A stretch of DNA of 64,000 bases from Rhizobium brockwellii. GTDB lineage: Bacteria; Pseudomonadota; Alphaproteobacteria; Rhizobiales; Rhizobiaceae. Position 1 is the first letter of the stretch; each line of letters begins with the position of its first letter. Of this stretch, positions 44,964 to 53,622 are shown piece after piece. The DNA lies in contig NZ_CP053442.1 of the NCBI RefSeq assembly GCF_000769405.2, positions 124,001-188,000 on the forward strand, written 5' to 3'. The translations under genes and the position numbers were made by a program. A model generated the notes under the pieces. That model made no database searches and was not told the DNA's origin. It worked only from the letters and a program-made list of their open reading frames with translations.

Positions 44964-46472
44964 ATGACTTTGCGCATGACCCCACCCGGCAGCCAAACCT
45001 ACACTGAGATCCTCAGGTCGACGATTCTGATGGGTGGCGCTTCGCTCGTAAACGTCGCACTCAGCATTGTCAGAAACAAGGCGATGGCCGTCTTGCTCGG
45101 GCCGGAAGGCATTGGGCTTATGGGCCTTTATAGCTCGATTGTCGATATCGCGGCGTCTATCGCGGGTCTGGGCGTCGGCGGCAGTGGCGTGCGTCAAGTC
45201 GCGGAGGCAGCCGGCACTGGCGACGCAGCGAGGATTGCCCAGTCGGCGACCGTACTGAGACGCATATCGGTGGTGCTGGCGCTGCTTGGCGCGCTTCTTC
45301 TCGCAGCAACGGCATATCCTGTCTCACGTTTCACTTTCGGTGATTTCCAGCACGTCGGTGGCATTGTGCTGCTGTCGCTCGCCGTTTTCTTCCGGCTGGT
45401 GTCTGCGGGACAGAGCGCATTGATCCAGGGCCTTCGCGGCATTGCGGATCTTGCTCGCATCAACGTGATTGCCGGGCTCTTCGGCACAGCCGTGAGCATC
45501 CCGCTGATCTACCTGTTCGGGGTCCAGGCGATCGCACCGTCGCTCGTGGTCATTGCAGCTGCCTCAATCCTTCCGACCTGGTGGTACAGCCGGCGGATCT
45601 TCCCGCATCCCTCGCCAATGCCGACGCGCCAGTTCAGCCGGGAGGTGTCGGCGCTGCTCCGGCTCGGTTTCGTCTTCATGGCAAGCGGGCTTCTGACCTT
45701 CGGTGCGGCCTATGCCATCCGCATCATCGTGCTGAAGGAGGGCGGCGTCATGGCGGCCGGGCTGTATCAAGCGGCCTGGGGCCTCGGCGGTCTATACGCG
45801 GGTTTCATCCTGCAGGCCATGGGAACGGATTTCTATCCGCGCCTGACTGCAACGATCGACAACAATGCCGAATGCAATCGGCTGGTCAATGAACAGGCAG
45901 AAATCAGCATGCTGCTGGCTGGCCCCGGTTTGCTCGGCACGCTGACGCTCGCGCCGCTCATGATGAGCCTGTTCTATTCAGCGGAATTTCATGGGGCAGT
46001 CGAGCTTCTGCGCTGGATCTGCCTTGGAATGATGCTGCGGATTATTTCCTGGCCGATGGGTTTCATCGTCGTGGCGAAGCGTACGCAGGCGATTTTCTTC
46101 TGGACGGAGGTTGCGGCGGCAGTCGTGCATGTAGGGCTTGCCTGGCTCTTCGTATCGCTGCTCGGTACGCGCGGAGCCGGCATGGCGTTTTTTGGCCTCT
46201 ATGTCTGGCACAGCATCCTGATCTATGTGATCGTGCGCAAGCTGACCGGGTTTCGCTGGTCCGCCGCCAATCGCAGACACGCGCTGCTTTTTTTGCCCGC
46301 ATCGGGACTGGTGTTCCTGATGTTCTCGATTTTGCCGCTATGGCCGGCGACGGTGATTGGCTTTGTCGCCGTCGTTCTCTGCGGGCTCTATTCGCTGCGC
46401 ATGCTGATCGACCTGCTTCCGCCGGAGTCCGTGCCAGCAGCCATCCGCGGATGGATCACGAAATCAGCATAA
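44964..46472 (+). CDS. Wzx-type O-antigen/oligosaccharide flippase
   Basis: 502 aa multi-spanning membrane protein with about 12-14 hydrophobic helices. The N-terminus 'ILRSTILMGGASLVNVALSIVRNKAMAVLLGPEGIGLMGLYSSIVDIAASIAGLG' is characteristic of WzxE/RfbX O-antigen translocases. It would flip the undecaprenyl-linked repeat unit to the periplasmic face. It follows the exoF-like gene by 80 bp on the same strand and ends at a strong convergent hairpin. Confidence 0.9.
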   Translation: MTLRMTPPGSQTYTEILRSTILMGGASLVNVALSIVRNKAMAVLLGPEGIGLMGLYSSIVDIAASIAGLGVGGSGVRQVAEAAGTGDAARIAQSATVLRRISVVLALLGALLLAATAYPVSRFTFGDFQHVGGIVLLSLAVFFRLVSAGQSALIQGLRGIADLARINVIAGLFGTAVSIPLIYLFGVQAIAPSLVVIAAASILPTWWYSRRIFPHPSPMPTRQFSREVSALLRLGFVFMASGLLTFGAAYAIRIIVLKEGGVMAAGLYQAAWGLGGLYAGFILQAMGTDFYPRLTATIDNNAECNRLVNEQAEISMLLAGPGLLGTLTLAPLMMSLFYSAEFHGAVELLRWICLGMMLRIISWPMGFIVVAKRTQAIFFWTEVAAAVVHVGLAWLFVSLLGTRGAGMAFFGLYVWHSILIYVIVRKLTGFRWSAANRRHALLFLPASGLVFLMFSILPLWPATVIGFVAVVLCGLYSLRMLIDLLPPESVPAAIRGWITKSA

Positions 46473-46517
46473 CGAACAATGCGCGCATCCGGGGATACGC
46501 GCATTGTTTCGTTATGC
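46467..46517. terminator. Strong bidirectional hairpin between flippase and aminotransferase
   Basis: GCATAACGA-ACAATGCGCG pairs with CGCGCATTGTTTCGTTATGC (one bulged base), loop about 12 bases, and includes the flippase stop codon (46470-46472). Genes converge here; the stem sits right after both stops. Confidence 0.8.
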
Positions 46518-46544
46518 AAATTGTTACGTCGGGCAAATGCGGGT

Positions 46545-47762
46545 TCAGGCGACAGCGACCTCCACGGCACGTTGCACGCTGGCGGCCCCGACCGTCGCTT
46601 CCGCAACGGCTGCGCGAAGTGCCTCAACGACCCGGTCCAAGTCGGACACCGTCATCTGGGCATAAAGCGGCAGGATTATCGTTTGCTGCTGCGCAGACAC
46701 GCTTCGCACCAGGCTCGTGGCAGCGCGGTAGGAGTTCTCACCAGAATAGGCTTTCTCCAGATGAATGTTCATCACGCCACGCCGGGTCGAGATACCTTGA
46801 TCGAGCAGGCTTTGCATGACGGCCCGCTGGTCGACCGTATCGGGCAATCTCACACAGAAGCTCTGCCAGTTGCTGCGAGCCCATCGCGGTTCGGCCGGCA
46901 GAGAAAGCCCGGCAATCGTCGACAGACGTTCGCAATATTGCTCGGCAAGCAGCCTGCGCTGGGCAACCAGATCCGGCAGCCGCCGCAACTGCTCGCGTCC
47001 GACGGCCGCTTGAAGATCGGTCATCCGGTAATTGTATCCCAACTCGTCATAGTCTTCGAAGATGACCTGTTTCGAGCCGTGACGAACCGCATCGGTAACG
47101 CTCATACCATGCTGGCGCCAGAGCCGGAACTTCCGGTCATATTCTGGATTGGCGGTCGTCAACATGCCGCCATCGCCAGTCGTGACGACCTTTCTGGGAT
47201 GGAAGGAGAAACAGGCAATATCGCCATGCGCTTTGCCGATCTTTTCCCAACGGCCGTCCCACAGGATTTCGCTTCCGGTCGCACAGGCTGCATCTTCGAT
47301 AACCGGTATCTGGTGGCGCTTGCCGATCTCCACGATCGGGCGGAGATCGCAAGGCATGCCGAGTTGATGCACGCATAGGATTGCCTTGGTGCGGGGCGTG
47401 ATGGCTGCTTCGATCAGGCTGGGGTCGATATTGTAACCGTCGGCCTCGATGTCGACGAAAACAGGCACCGCATCGCAATACCGAACCGCGTTTGCGGTCG
47501 CGATGAAAGAATGGCTGACCGTGACGACTTCATCACCGGCGGATATGCCGACTGCCTTCAAGGCCAGATGCAACGCTGTCGTGCAATTGGACATGGCGCA
47601 AGCATGCGCGGCGCCCACGAAGGCGGCGAATTCACGCTCGAAAGCCGCGACTTCCGGCCCCTGGGTCACCCATCCCGACAGAATAACGCGGCGCGCAGCG
47701 TCGGCCTCTTCCTCCCCGAGGACGGGTTTGGCGACCGGAATTGTCAATTGAGATGAGCTCAT
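46545..47762 (-). CDS. DegT/DnrJ/EryC1 aminotransferase (sugar aminotransferase 1)
   Basis: 405 aa, PLP-dependent. The start 'TIPVAKPVLGEEEADAARRVILSGWVTQGPEVAAFEREF' is the DegT/AHBA-type N-terminus. 'NCTTALHLALKAVGI' precedes the active site, and the PLP Lys lies in 'CFSFHPRKVVTTGDGGM'. It would transaminate a nucleotide-linked keto-sugar. It is last of six overlapping minus-strand genes: its start (47762) overlaps the epimerase stop as ATGA. An extra 12 codons of open frame upstream are not used. Confidence 0.9.
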   Translation of the reverse strand: MSSSQLTIPVAKPVLGEEEADAARRVILSGWVTQGPEVAAFEREFAAFVGAAHACAMSNCTTALHLALKAVGISAGDEVVTVSHSFIATANAVRYCDAVPVFVDIEADGYNIDPSLIEAAITPRTKAILCVHQLGMPCDLRPIVEIGKRHQIPVIEDAACATGSEILWDGRWEKIGKAHGDIACFSFHPRKVVTTGDGGMLTTANPEYDRKFRLWRQHGMSVTDAVRHGSKQVIFEDYDELGYNYRMTDLQAAVGREQLRRLPDLVAQRRLLAEQYCERLSTIAGLSLPAEPRWARSNWQSFCVRLPDTVDQRAVMQSLLDQGISTRRGVMNIHLEKAYSGENSYRAATSLVRSVSAQQQTIILPLYAQMTVSDLDRVVEALRAAVAEATVGAASVQRAVEVAVA

Positions 47763-48730
47763 GCAGCCTGTCCCCCTGCGTCGGTCTGCATTTGCCACCA
47801 GGCGACGAGATCACGAAGTCCTTGCTCCATAGAGATCTCCGCCTTGAAGCCGAGGAGCCGTTCGGCCTTGCTGATATCGGCAAGACGACGGGTTACGCCG
47901 TTGACCGTGCGGGCCTCTTTGTGCTGCGGTTCGAGTGAGGAACCCATAATGTCGCTCAGCATCTTCGCGAGTTCCAGCAGGCTTATTTCCTTGCCGCTCG
48001 CGACGTTGAACACTTCGTCCGTGACATCGCTTTTCGCGGCCAGAATGTTTGCGCGGGCGATGTCGCGTGCATCGACGAAGTCCATCGTCTGGCTGCCATC
48101 CCCATAGATGAGGGGCGGCATTCCGGCCATCAGACGTTCCATCCAACGGATCAGAACTTCCGTATAGGCGCCGTAAACGTCCATGCGCGGCCCATAGACG
48201 TTGAAGTAACGGAGCGCGACATAGCGCAGGCCGTACATCTCCGCAAAGCTACGCATCAGCCCCTCGTTGAATGTTTTCGCCGCGCCGTAGATCGTCCGGT
48301 TATTGTACGGATGATGCGCTTCGGTGGTCGGAAAGCTCTCGGCCAAGCCCAGCACAGAGGCAGAAGAGGCAGCGACGACCTTCGACACACCTGCCTTTAC
48401 GGCAGCTTCGAGAACATTGAACGTGCCTTCGGCCAATACATCGAAAGCCAGTCGTGGCTCTTCGGCGCATTGCGTGATGCGGATGGCTGCCTGATGAAAG
48501 ACGATGTCGACGCCTTCGAAGACTTTTGCCAGAAGCGCTCTGTCACGAATATCTCCGTCGATGATCTTAACAGGCGCGCTGACTATGGCCGAGCTGAGAT
48601 TGTCCCGGCGCCCGCGCACGAAATTGTCTAGGACGATGATCTCGCGAGGTTTTTCCAATGCGACAAGATCGGCAATATGCGAGCCGATCAGACCGGCACC
48701 GCCGGTAATGAGCACCCGTTTGTCTCTCAT
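47759..48730 (-). CDS. NAD-dependent sugar epimerase/dehydratase
   Basis: 323 aa extended SDR. 'VLITGGAGLIGSHIADLV' (GxxGxxG), 'VFHQAAI', the catalytic Tyr and Lys in 'NRTIYGAAKTFNEGL' and 'RYFNVYGPRMD' are clear. It resembles UDP-glucose 4-epimerase/WbpP-type enzymes; the actual nucleotide sugar is unknown. It overlaps both neighbours by ATGA (48727-48730 with the acyltransferase upstream), so the operon is tightly coupled. It likely prepares the substrate for, or follows, the adjacent aminotransferase and acyltransferase. Confidence 0.9.
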   Translation of the reverse strand: MRDKRVLITGGAGLIGSHIADLVALEKPREIIVLDNFVRGRRDNLSSAIVSAPVKIIDGDIRDRALLAKVFEGVDIVFHQAAIRITQCAEEPRLAFDVLAEGTFNVLEAAVKAGVSKVVAASSASVLGLAESFPTTEAHHPYNNRTIYGAAKTFNEGLMRSFAEMYGLRYVALRYFNVYGPRMDVYGAYTEVLIRWMERLMAGMPPLIYGDGSQTMDFVDARDIARANILAAKSDVTDEVFNVASGKEISLLELAKMLSDIMGSSLEPQHKEARTVNGVTRRLADISKAERLLGFKAEISMEQGLRDLVAWWQMQTDAGGQAA

Positions 48731-49446
48731 GATCTTCCCTCACGCAACATGTTCGTCATCGGATCATTATCCGAACGCCAACGTATGAATTTTGCAGGTA
48801 CACCTGCGGCGACTGAGTACGGCTCGACGTCGGAAACGACAACTGCCCCCGCTCCAACGATCGCCCCCTTCCCGATGGTCACGCCGGGAAGAATGGTCGC
48901 ATTCGTTCCGATGTCGGCCTCTGCACAGATTCGTACCGGCCTGATTTCAAGATCCGTGCGAATGATCGGCACATCCAAGGGCAGTGCCGTGTGGGTCGAG
49001 CCAAGCACCTTGGCGCCAGGCCCCCACCCGACAGAATCCTCGATCACGAGATCGCGAGCGTCGAAATAGGCCATCGGCCCGATCCAGACATTGTCGCCGA
49101 TCACGCAAGTGCCGTCGAAGCGTCCCTGGATATAGGCCTGAGCGCCGATGAACACGCCATTGCCGATTTCAAACGTTTCCGGATGTTTGAAACCGGCGCC
49201 GCCCGCAACCTGCAATCCCGTGCCGCAGCTCCGCGCGATCGCTTGCCAGATGGCTTTGCGCATCAGAGTGTCGACGACCCCGTCGCCTGTGGCGAAACGA
49301 CCATAGAGGTCTATCAGGCCAGCGCGCCCGTATGATTGCCTGAGCTCTTCGACCAACCCAGTTTGGTAGCCAGGATCTGCCGGCCGTTCATGGCGACCAT
49401 GGACCGCCCGCACCAGTCGAGCCTCGCCGGCGCGGTTAACTGACAT
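48727..49446 (-). CDS. Hexapeptide-repeat acyltransferase 1
   Basis: 239 aa. After about 75 residues it has the left-handed beta-helix repeats ('GNGVFIGAQAYIQG', 'GDNVWIGPMAYFDARDL', 'DIGTNATILPGVTIGKGAIVGAGAVVVSDVEPYSVAAGVPAKFI'), as in O-acetyl/N-acetyl transferases (LbetaH). It probably acylates a sugar amine or hydroxyl using acetyl-CoA. Start at 49446 (ATG overlapping the upstream stop by 11 bp) was chosen; 75 upstream codons of open frame overlap the aminotransferase 2 gene. The gene is coupled to both neighbours. Confidence 0.88.
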   Translation of the reverse strand: MSVNRAGEARLVRAVHGRHERPADPGYQTGLVEELRQSYGRAGLIDLYGRFATGDGVVDTLMRKAIWQAIARSCGTGLQVAGGAGFKHPETFEIGNGVFIGAQAYIQGRFDGTCVIGDNVWIGPMAYFDARDLVIEDSVGWGPGAKVLGSTHTALPLDVPIIRTDLEIRPVRICAEADIGTNATILPGVTIGKGAIVGAGAVVVSDVEPYSVAAGVPAKFIRWRSDNDPMTNMLREGRS

Positions 49447-50539
49447 AGGCGTACTCCAGCGCGGCGACCACCTGGTCAACGTGTCGTACAGGCATCTCTG
49501 GATAGATCGGCAATGATAGGACCTCCCGTGCCGCGGCTTCCGAGACCGGGAAATCCCCGGCCTGGTAACCAAGGTCGGCATGGGCTTTCTGCAAATGAAC
49601 AGGGATGGGATAATGGAGCCCGGACGGAATGCCTTCCGCGCTAAGCAGGCGTTGAAGCCCATCGCGATCACGGCTTCTTACGGCATAGACATGATAGACG
49701 TGACGCCGGTCGGCTGCTTCGACAGGGGTCGTCAAAACCGTCGATCCGGCAAGCAGCGAAGAGTAGCGGCGCGCATGAGTGCGCCGCGCCTCGGTCCAGG
49801 CTTCAAGGTGCCGGAGCTTGACACGCAGGATCGCGCCTTGAATGGCGTCCATGCGATAGTTAAAGCCCTTCAGCAGATGGTGATAGCGTTGCTCCTGACC
49901 CCAGTCTCGCAGCATGCGCATCGTCTTCGCCTGATCATCGTCATTGGTAACGACCATACCCCCCTCGCCGCAGGCGCCGAGGTTTTTGCCCGGATAGAAG
50001 CTGAAGCAGCCGGATAGGCCGATACTGCCGGCGCGGTGGCCTTTGTATTGCGCGCCATGGGCCTGGCAGGCGTCTTCGATGACGGGTATGCCGTGGCGCT
50101 CGGCAATTGCCTCGATCGCGTCCATATCGGCCATTTGACCGTAGAGGTGGACGGGAACAATCGCCTTGGTCCGGGGAGTAATCTTTGCCTCGACCTCAGC
50201 CGGATCCATCGTGAGTGTCACGGGCTCAACATCGACGAACACAGGTCGTGCGCCCGTGTAGCAGATCGCCGACACGGTTGCGACGAACGTGAATGGCACG
50301 GTAATGACCTCATCGCCAGGGCCAACGCCCGCCGCAAGGAGGGCAAGATGCAAGGCACTCGTTCCGGTGTTGACGGCTATCGCATGTTTGACGTTGCAAT
50401 AGTCTGCGAATTCCTGCTCGAAATACGCGACCTCGTCGCCCAATACGTACTGCCCCGAGGCAAGGACGCCGAGCACGGCGGCGTCGATCTCACCCTTGAT
50501 TGATTGATATTGTGCCTTAATGTCCAGGAACGGGATCAT
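49436..50539 (-). CDS. DegT/DnrJ/EryC1 aminotransferase (WbpE-like)
   Basis: 367 aa PLP enzyme. 'MIPFLDIKAQYQSIKGEIDAAVLGVLASGQYVLGDEVAYFEQEFA' is the typical N-terminus. 'NTGTSALHLALLAAGVGPGDEVITVPFTFVAT' and the PLP Lys in 'GCFSFYPGKNLGACGEGGM' follow. Together with the adjacent Gfo/Idh oxidoreductase and LbetaH acetyltransferase it forms the WbpB-WbpE-WbpD set that turns UDP-GlcNAcA into UDP-2,3-diacetamido uronic acid. Start at 50539 is fixed by the ATGA overlap with the oxidoreductase stop; 127 codons of upstream frame are shadow. Confidence 0.92.
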   Translation of the reverse strand: MIPFLDIKAQYQSIKGEIDAAVLGVLASGQYVLGDEVAYFEQEFADYCNVKHAIAVNTGTSALHLALLAAGVGPGDEVITVPFTFVATVSAICYTGARPVFVDVEPVTLTMDPAEVEAKITPRTKAIVPVHLYGQMADMDAIEAIAERHGIPVIEDACQAHGAQYKGHRAGSIGLSGCFSFYPGKNLGACGEGGMVVTNDDDQAKTMRMLRDWGQEQRYHHLLKGFNYRMDAIQGAILRVKLRHLEAWTEARRTHARRYSSLLAGSTVLTTPVEAADRRHVYHVYAVRSRDRDGLQRLLSAEGIPSGLHYPIPVHLQKAHADLGYQAGDFPVSEAAAREVLSLPIYPEMPVRHVDQVVAALEYAYVS

Positions 50540-51573
50540 GCGATGCGCCTTGCCTCTTCGAGCTCGATGATGCGACCGCGCTGGGCTAACGACCGGCTTG
50601 CTGCCTCCAGAATGCGAACGACGCGCAGGCCGGCATGGCCGTCCGTAATGGGCCGCGAATTCTGCTCGATGCACTCGACGAACTGATCCAGTTCGCGTTT
50701 GAGTGCTTCGGTCATATCGAGCTTGGGCGCCCACATGTCGCCGCTGCGGTAGCCGACCATCATCTGATGCACTTTCTCGCCATAAGCCTGAGAATTGGGG
50801 TTCAGCGTGATGCCCTTGTCGTAGACTTTGATTTTTTCGCTGGGCTCCAGATCGTCGTAGACGACCATCTTGTTGCTGCCACCGATCAGCGTGCGGCGCA
50901 CCTTGACCGGCGCCAGCCAATTGACGTGGATGTGTGCGATGAGCTTGCTTTCGAAGAAGAGCGTCAGATAGGCGATGTTTTCCGGCTCGCCGAGGACATG
51001 GCTCATGCCTGTCGCTGAAACAGCCACCGGCCTTTCCTGCACAACATGGTCCAGGATGGAGAGATCATGCACCGCGAGGTCCCAGATGACGCTGACATCA
51101 TGCTGAAACAGCCCCAGATTGACCCGAACCGAGTCATAATAATACATGTCGCCCAAGCCGTTCTCGACCAGTTCGCGCATCTTGCGGACGGCGCCGGTGT
51201 GGACGAAGGTATGATCCACCGCCAGCACGAGGCGTCGGCGTGCGGCCTCTTCGACCATCCGCGAGGCTTCCTCCGTCGTCGATGCCATCGGCTTTTCGAC
51301 GAAGACATGCTTTCCGGCCATCATAGCCTGCATTGCGAGCTTGAAATGGGTGAAGACCGGCGTCGCGATAGCGATGGCATCCACTCTTGGATCACGCAAC
51401 ACTTCCTCGAAATCATCGGTGATCGTCACGGCGGGGTAGCGGCTTTTGACAGCCGCCAACCGGTCAACATTGAGATCACAGACGGAAACGAGGTGCGCTC
51501 CGGCTGCCTCCGAGATGTTGCGAACCAGATTCGGCCCCCAATATCCATACCCAACAACAGCGATGCCGATCAT
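50536..51573 (-). CDS. Gfo/Idh/MocA oxidoreductase (WbpB/WlbA-like)
   Basis: 345 aa. The Rossmann domain opens 'IGIAVVGYGYWGPNLVRN' and contains 'HVFVEKPMAST', whose EKP motif carries the catalytic Lys; the C-terminal alpha/beta domain follows. WbpB/WlbA enzymes oxidise C3 of UDP-N-acetylglucosaminuronic acid. ATG at 51573 has GGAGGG six bases upstream, better than the GTG one codon before. Its start shares one base with the preceding acetyltransferase stop (TGATG). The next gene in the operon is the WbpE-like aminotransferase. Confidence 0.92.
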   Translation of the reverse strand: MIGIAVVGYGYWGPNLVRNISEAAGAHLVSVCDLNVDRLAAVKSRYPAVTITDDFEEVLRDPRVDAIAIATPVFTHFKLAMQAMMAGKHVFVEKPMASTTEEASRMVEEAARRRLVLAVDHTFVHTGAVRKMRELVENGLGDMYYYDSVRVNLGLFQHDVSVIWDLAVHDLSILDHVVQERPVAVSATGMSHVLGEPENIAYLTLFFESKLIAHIHVNWLAPVKVRRTLIGGSNKMVVYDDLEPSEKIKVYDKGITLNPNSQAYGEKVHQMMVGYRSGDMWAPKLDMTEALKRELDQFVECIEQNSRPITDGHAGLRVVRILEAASRSLAQRGRIIELEEARRIA

Positions 51574-52076
51574 CACATTCCCTCCAACGCATACATGTCG
51601 ACTGGCCCGTCATTGACGCGACCGATCACCCTGGCCGGAACGCCAGCGACAATGGCGCCATCGGGCACATCTTTTGTTACAACCGCTCCGGCGCCGACCT
51701 GCGCAGCCTCTCCGATCGTTACGCCAGGCAGAATGGTGGCGTTGCTTCCGATCGATGCATGGCGCTTGACCAAGGTCGGGACGACAATCCAGTCGGCTTC
51801 CGTCTGAAGGCTGCTATCCGGATTGACGGCGCGCGGGTATATGTCATTCGTAAACATGACCCCGTGGCCTATGAAGACGCCGTCTTCCACCGTCACGCCC
51901 TCACAGAGAAAGGAATGGCTGGAGATCTTGCAGCTTTTTCCGACCAGGACGTTTTTCTGGATCTCAACGAACGTGCCAATGCGCGTTCCCGCACCGATCG
52001 TACAGCCGTAAAGATTCACGAGGTCCGGATGGTGGATAATGGTGCCGTCATCCAGCTTGACGTTTGATGCAATCAT
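51573..52076 (-). CDS. Hexapeptide-repeat N-acetyltransferase (WbpD-like)
   Basis: 167 aa, almost wholly left-handed beta-helix repeats ('NLYGCTIGAGTRIGTFVEIQKNVLVGKSCKISSHSFLCEGVTVEDGVFIGHGVMFTND', 'SIGSNATILPGVTIGEAAQVGAGAVVTKDVPDGAIVAGVPARVIG'). The insert 'GHGVMFTNDIYPRA' matches WbpD/WlbB, which acetylates the 3-amino group of the UDP-sugar made by WbpB/WbpE. First gene of the six-gene operon; trimer in the cytosol. Confidence 0.9.
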   Translation of the reverse strand: MIASNVKLDDGTIIHHPDLVNLYGCTIGAGTRIGTFVEIQKNVLVGKSCKISSHSFLCEGVTVEDGVFIGHGVMFTNDIYPRAVNPDSSLQTEADWIVVPTLVKRHASIGSNATILPGVTIGEAAQVGAGAVVTKDVPDGAIVAGVPARVIGRVNDGPVDMYALEGM

Positions 52077-52626
52077 CCCTGCAAAACCCCTAACTCTTGA
52101 ACAGGTCCAGACTCAGTTGAAACCAACAATCGCTTGATTGCACCCAAGGTTTCACACCAACAGGACTAATATTTTTCTACATCTCAAAGAGAATTGTTTT
52201 CTGCATCTGAGTAAAGAAACAAAACGTTTAAGGTTATTCACCTAAAGGCGTATCTACTTATGATGACTTACGCCCATGTTCATCCATCGACCAACGTTGG
52301 TGGCGGGCTCACCTACCGCATCCGTTCCCGGTCCTACGCCGGAGACTGCGATTATTTCCATGCATTTAGTGGTCCGTCGCAAGGTAAGGTGTAACGATGA
52401 AGTTTATTCTGCAACTTATCTAGTAACACTCAAGACTACGTCAGATTTATCTTTCAATTTCCCACTTACGACAGAAGTTGTGCGCTACTTAGCCTATATT
52501 AGCTACTGTAACGTTCCGCGAATTGTGGTATTCGATTCCTACTTTAGAGTTTCCTAAACCCCCGTATTGAGAGGGGTTGGTACTCGGGATGTAGTTGAGC
52601 GTAACGTGTTAGGGGGAGGTGAAGCT
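52077..52626. other. AT-richer divergent intergenic region with a 12-bp palindrome
   Basis: 550 bp between the wbpD-like gene (minus) and the LuxR-type regulator (plus). It is visibly AT-richer than its surroundings and contains ACCAACGTTGGT (52290-52301). No gene is supported; promoters for both directions are expected. Confidence 0.5.
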
Positions 52627-53391
52627 GTGAATTCAGCACTTATACCGAATTTGGACCTTAGGCAGGAGAACGTAGCCCTTCCCCTCAGGATAGAAAATAA
52701 CTCCAACATACTTGCTGTATCGGCAAGTCAAACGCATTCGCTTGTCATTCTCGATAATCGTGAGCTTGATCGGCAATGCCTGGCGCAATGCATGGCTGCC
52801 CAAAAGGCGGATTTGCAGATTCTGGCTTTTGGATCAATTGAGGAGTGGAAGCTGAAGCGCGACGAATATCCTCCGCTTTCGGCAATCCTCTTGAACGTCG
52901 GCGGCAAGAAGATCGATGAGCCGGCCGTATCGGAGCAAATCCGGATGATTTCGTCGGAATTCGCATCAACGCCACTTATCGTATTGGCTGATAGCGACGA
53001 TTTCGGCCAAATCGTTAAAGCGCTCGAGTACGGGGCCAAGGGGTTCATACCCGCCTCAGTCAGCGTCAGCGTGTGTATGGAGCTGATCGCGCTGTCAGTG
53101 GCAGGAGGAATTTTTGTGCCTGCAAGCGCCCTGTTCGCCATGCGTCACTTGCTGGACTCGAGCAATTCGACCGCACGCCCGCTGGCCGGCATATTCACGG
53201 ATCGTCAGGTCGAAGTCGTGGAGGCGCTCCGACGCGGAAAGGCGAATAAAATTATTGCTTATGAGCTCAACCTGCGAGAGAGCACTGTAAAGGTACATGT
53301 TCGCAATATCATGAAAAAGGTCAAAGCAACGAACAGGACGGAAGTCGTGTTCAAGCTCAACGACTTATGTCAAACCGGTATTCCGGCATGA
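52627..53391 (+). CDS. LuxR/NarL-type regulator with degenerate receiver domain
   Basis: 254 aa. The C-terminal HTH (about 180-245) is 'FTDRQVEVVEALRRGKANKIIAYELNLRESTVKVHVRNIMKK', a clear GerE/LuxR domain. The N-terminal part resembles a response-regulator receiver (beta-strand 'LVILDN', later 'TPLIVLADSDDFGQIVKALEYGAKGFIPAS') but the phospho-acceptor strand reads 'AILLNVGG', with Asn where Asp is expected, so phosphorylation is unlikely. GTG at 52627 follows GGGGGAGG; the open frame extends 20 codons up. It is divergent from the amino-sugar operon and may regulate it. Confidence 0.85.
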   Translation: MNSALIPNLDLRQENVALPLRIENNSNILAVSASQTHSLVILDNRELDRQCLAQCMAAQKADLQILAFGSIEEWKLKRDEYPPLSAILLNVGGKKIDEPAVSEQIRMISSEFASTPLIVLADSDDFGQIVKALEYGAKGFIPASVSVSVCMELIALSVAGGIFVPASALFAMRHLLDSSNSTARPLAGIFTDRQVEVVEALRRGKANKIIAYELNLRESTVKVHVRNIMKKVKATNRTEVVFKLNDLCQTGIPA

Positions 53392-53469
53392 GCGTGGATT
53401 AGGGCGTCGGCCTGATCCGTGTTGGGGCAAATTTTTTCGTATCTTGGAACCACGGTCTTGCTCAAAATC

Positions 53470-53503
53470 ACCCCGGTGGCGCGAATGCGTCACCGGGGTT
53501 TTT
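53470..53503 (+). terminator. Rho-independent terminator after the LuxR-type regulator
   Basis: CCCCGGTGGCGC pairs with GCGTCACCGGGG over 12 bp (one G-T), loop GAAT, followed by TTTTT. It is 80 bp after the regulator stop. Confidence 0.9.
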
Positions 53504-53622
53504 GATACCGGGTCGATCTATTATGCTTGCCCCGATCTTGGCGCGAGCAGCGATCGAGCGCCCAACCACGGACTGCTTTTTCCGTCTTTGCGGGCGAACT
53601 AACCCGGCCCGGTCCTGGCTAT

